Part shown: piece by piece, positions 6,356-7,399 of the stretch
Position numbering within the stretch: the stretch's first letter is position 1
Layout of the letters: each line of letters begins with the position of its first letter
Source: Clostridia bacterium
GTDB taxonomy: Bacteria > Bacillota_A > Clostridia > Christensenellales > Borkfalkiaceae
Assembly (NCBI GenBank): GCA_017456945.1
Contig: JAFTIK010000038.1
Coordinates: 1 to 7,399 of the forward strand
Direction of reading: 5' to 3'
DNA: 7,399 nucleotides
The notes under the pieces: generated by a model
What the model was told of the DNA's origin: nothing
Seen by the model: only the letters and a program-made list of their open reading frames with translations
Databases searched by the model: none
Made by a program: the position numbers and the translations under genes

Positions 6356-7399
6356 ATGGTAAACGATTTAATTTTTTGCACGCCTGAACAAGCGGGCTTG
6401 GAAAGTAAGCGTATAAGTACTTTTATAAAGCACTTAAAAGACAGAAAAACCAACTTGCATTCTTTTATGATGGTTCGTGACGGTAAGATTTTAGCCGAAG
6501 CGTATTGTAAGCCTTTTAATAAAGATTTTATGCACAGGCTTTATTCGTCAAGTAAAACTTTCGTGTCCGTTGCAATAGGAAAATTAATAGGCGAAGGCAA
6601 GATAAAACTTGAAGATAAAATTATGGATTTGCTACCCCAGTACGCAAACGACGCTCAACATAAATGGATGAAAGAGTGTACGGTAGAAGATGCGCTTATG
6701 ATGTCCGTACCTATGCTTACCGACACCTATTTTGCTCGCGATTATAAAGAATGGGCGTGGACTTTTATGAATCACCCTACTCGTTCTAAAGCGCTCAAAC
6801 CTGCTGGAACTATATGGAATTATAATACTTCAGGTACTTTTATTCTCGACGTAATAGTTGAAGAAATAACGGGTAAAACTTTCTTAGAATATCTTCGTCC
6901 GGAATTCGATAAAATAGGGGTTAGCAAGGATATATGGTGCGTAAAATCGCCCGACGGTTACGCTTGGGGTGGTAGTGGCGTCGTGTGTACTTTGCGTGAC
7001 TTTGCTAAATTTGCAGAACTGGTTCTTAATAAAGGCAATTATAAAGGCGAGCAACTTTTACCCCGTTGGTATATGGAAAGGGCAACGAGTAAGCGTATTT
7101 GTAATTTGTTAGATAATCATTATACGATGTTGCATAACCGCGGATACGGCTATCAAATTTGGATAACCGAGCACGGTTACGCTTTACTCGGTATGGGTAG
7201 CGAGTTTGCTTTCTGTTTCCCCGAAAAGAACTTTATGTTCGTTTGCCAAGGTGATACGCAAGCAAACGGCGATACCGAAGGCGATTATATTTACGAACAA
7301 TTAATTTATACCGTTTACAAATATCTTCAAGACGAGCCGTTGAAAGAAACTGAAGATACCGAAAAGTTAAAAGAAGAACTTGCTAACCTACAACTTCAC
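6356..7399 (+). CDS. Serine hydrolase of the beta-lactamase/penicillin-binding (PF00144) family, 3' end outside window
   Basis: An uninterrupted frame of 348 codons starts at ATG 6356, with AAGGAG at 6344-6349 six bases upstream, and continues past the right edge. It encodes a class C beta-lactamase-like serine hydrolase. The N-terminal strand is HSFMMVRDGKILAEAYCKPF. The nucleophile motif is SxxK in LYSSSKTFVS (S64, K67), followed by the usual GKLIGEGKIKLEDKIMDLLP. The tyrosine motif is in PAGTIWNYNTSGTFILD (Y156). Later come YAWGGSGVVCTLRDFAKF and GYGYQIWI...GMGSEFAFCFPEKNFMFV, which line the active site. No signal peptide or lipobox is seen, so it is probably cytoplasmic and more likely an esterase or peptidase than a true beta-lactamase. 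A charged segment (ETEDTEKLKEELANLQ) begins after the catalytic domain at ~residue 330, so a C-terminal extension is expected. The substrate is unknown. Confidence 0.9.
   Translation, partial: MVNDLIFCTPEQAGLESKRISTFIKHLKDRKTNLHSFMMVRDGKILAEAYCKPFNKDFMHRLYSSSKTFVSVAIGKLIGEGKIKLEDKIMDLLPQYANDAQHKWMKECTVEDALMMSVPMLTDTYFARDYKEWAWTFMNHPTRSKALKPAGTIWNYNTSGTFILDVIVEEITGKTFLEYLRPEFDKIGVSKDIWCVKSPDGYAWGGSGVVCTLRDFAKFAELVLNKGNYKGEQLLPRWYMERATSKRICNLLDNHYTMLHNRGYGYQIWITEHGYALLGMGSEFAFCFPEKNFMFVCQGDTQANGDTEGDYIYEQLIYTVYKYLQDEPLKETEDTEKLKEELANLQLH

Noticed and set aside
5159..6453. Minus-strand frames opposite typA and across its terminator
   Set aside because: They are serine/phenylalanine/leucine-rich shadows of the typA coding strand and of AT-rich intergenic DNA, with no supporting signals.

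Overview
The window looks like a chromosomal stretch from a low-to-moderate GC member of the Clostridia. Two small genes belong to families I associate with Clostridia: a DUF4364-type winged-helix protein and a TSCPD (TIGR03905-like) protein. The other recognisable genes are ordinary Firmicutes housekeeping genes: a three-TM cardiolipin synthase, an ADP-ribose pyrophosphatase and TypA/BipA. Shine-Dalgarno sites are AGGAG-like, promoters are sigma-A-like and hairpin/U-tract terminators are clear. The taxonomic reading is inference from gene families, not from a marker gene.

Layout. Bases 1-237 hold, on the minus strand, the start of a very AT-rich gene (66 G/C in the first 240 bases, no CpG at all) encoding an EF-Tu domain II-like protein. 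Composition then changes abruptly, and bases ~230-430 hold only the C-terminal end of a plus-strand alpha/beta hydrolase whose N-terminal part is missing. The junction at ~230-250 looks like a chimeric join, either an assembly artefact or a real recombination point. A symmetrical hairpin (429-457) separates this hydrolase end from a convergent cardiolipin synthase gene (460-1986, minus). Upstream of that, on the minus strand, are a TSCPD protein (2033-2293) with its own terminator and a DUF4364-type protein (2312-2836). These last two form a short operon driven by a near-consensus promoter at 2868-2896.

A divergent intergenic region (2837-3021) also fires to the right into a three-gene operon: an unrecognised 270-residue charged helical protein (TTG start at 3022), an overlapping Nudix ADP-ribose pyrophosphatase (3824-4345), and the ribosome-associated GTPase TypA/BipA (TTG start at 4386). 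The operon ends at a strong terminator (6209-6238). After it, an AT-rich promoter region containing an exact 22-bp palindrome precedes a serine beta-lactamase-like hydrolase gene, which is open at the right edge of the window.

No mobile element, CRISPR array, tRNA or rRNA was seen. Nothing here forms a clear new system. The points most worth a second look are the junction near base 240, the palindrome overlapping the serine-hydrolase promoter, and the unrecognised first gene of the Nudix-TypA operon.
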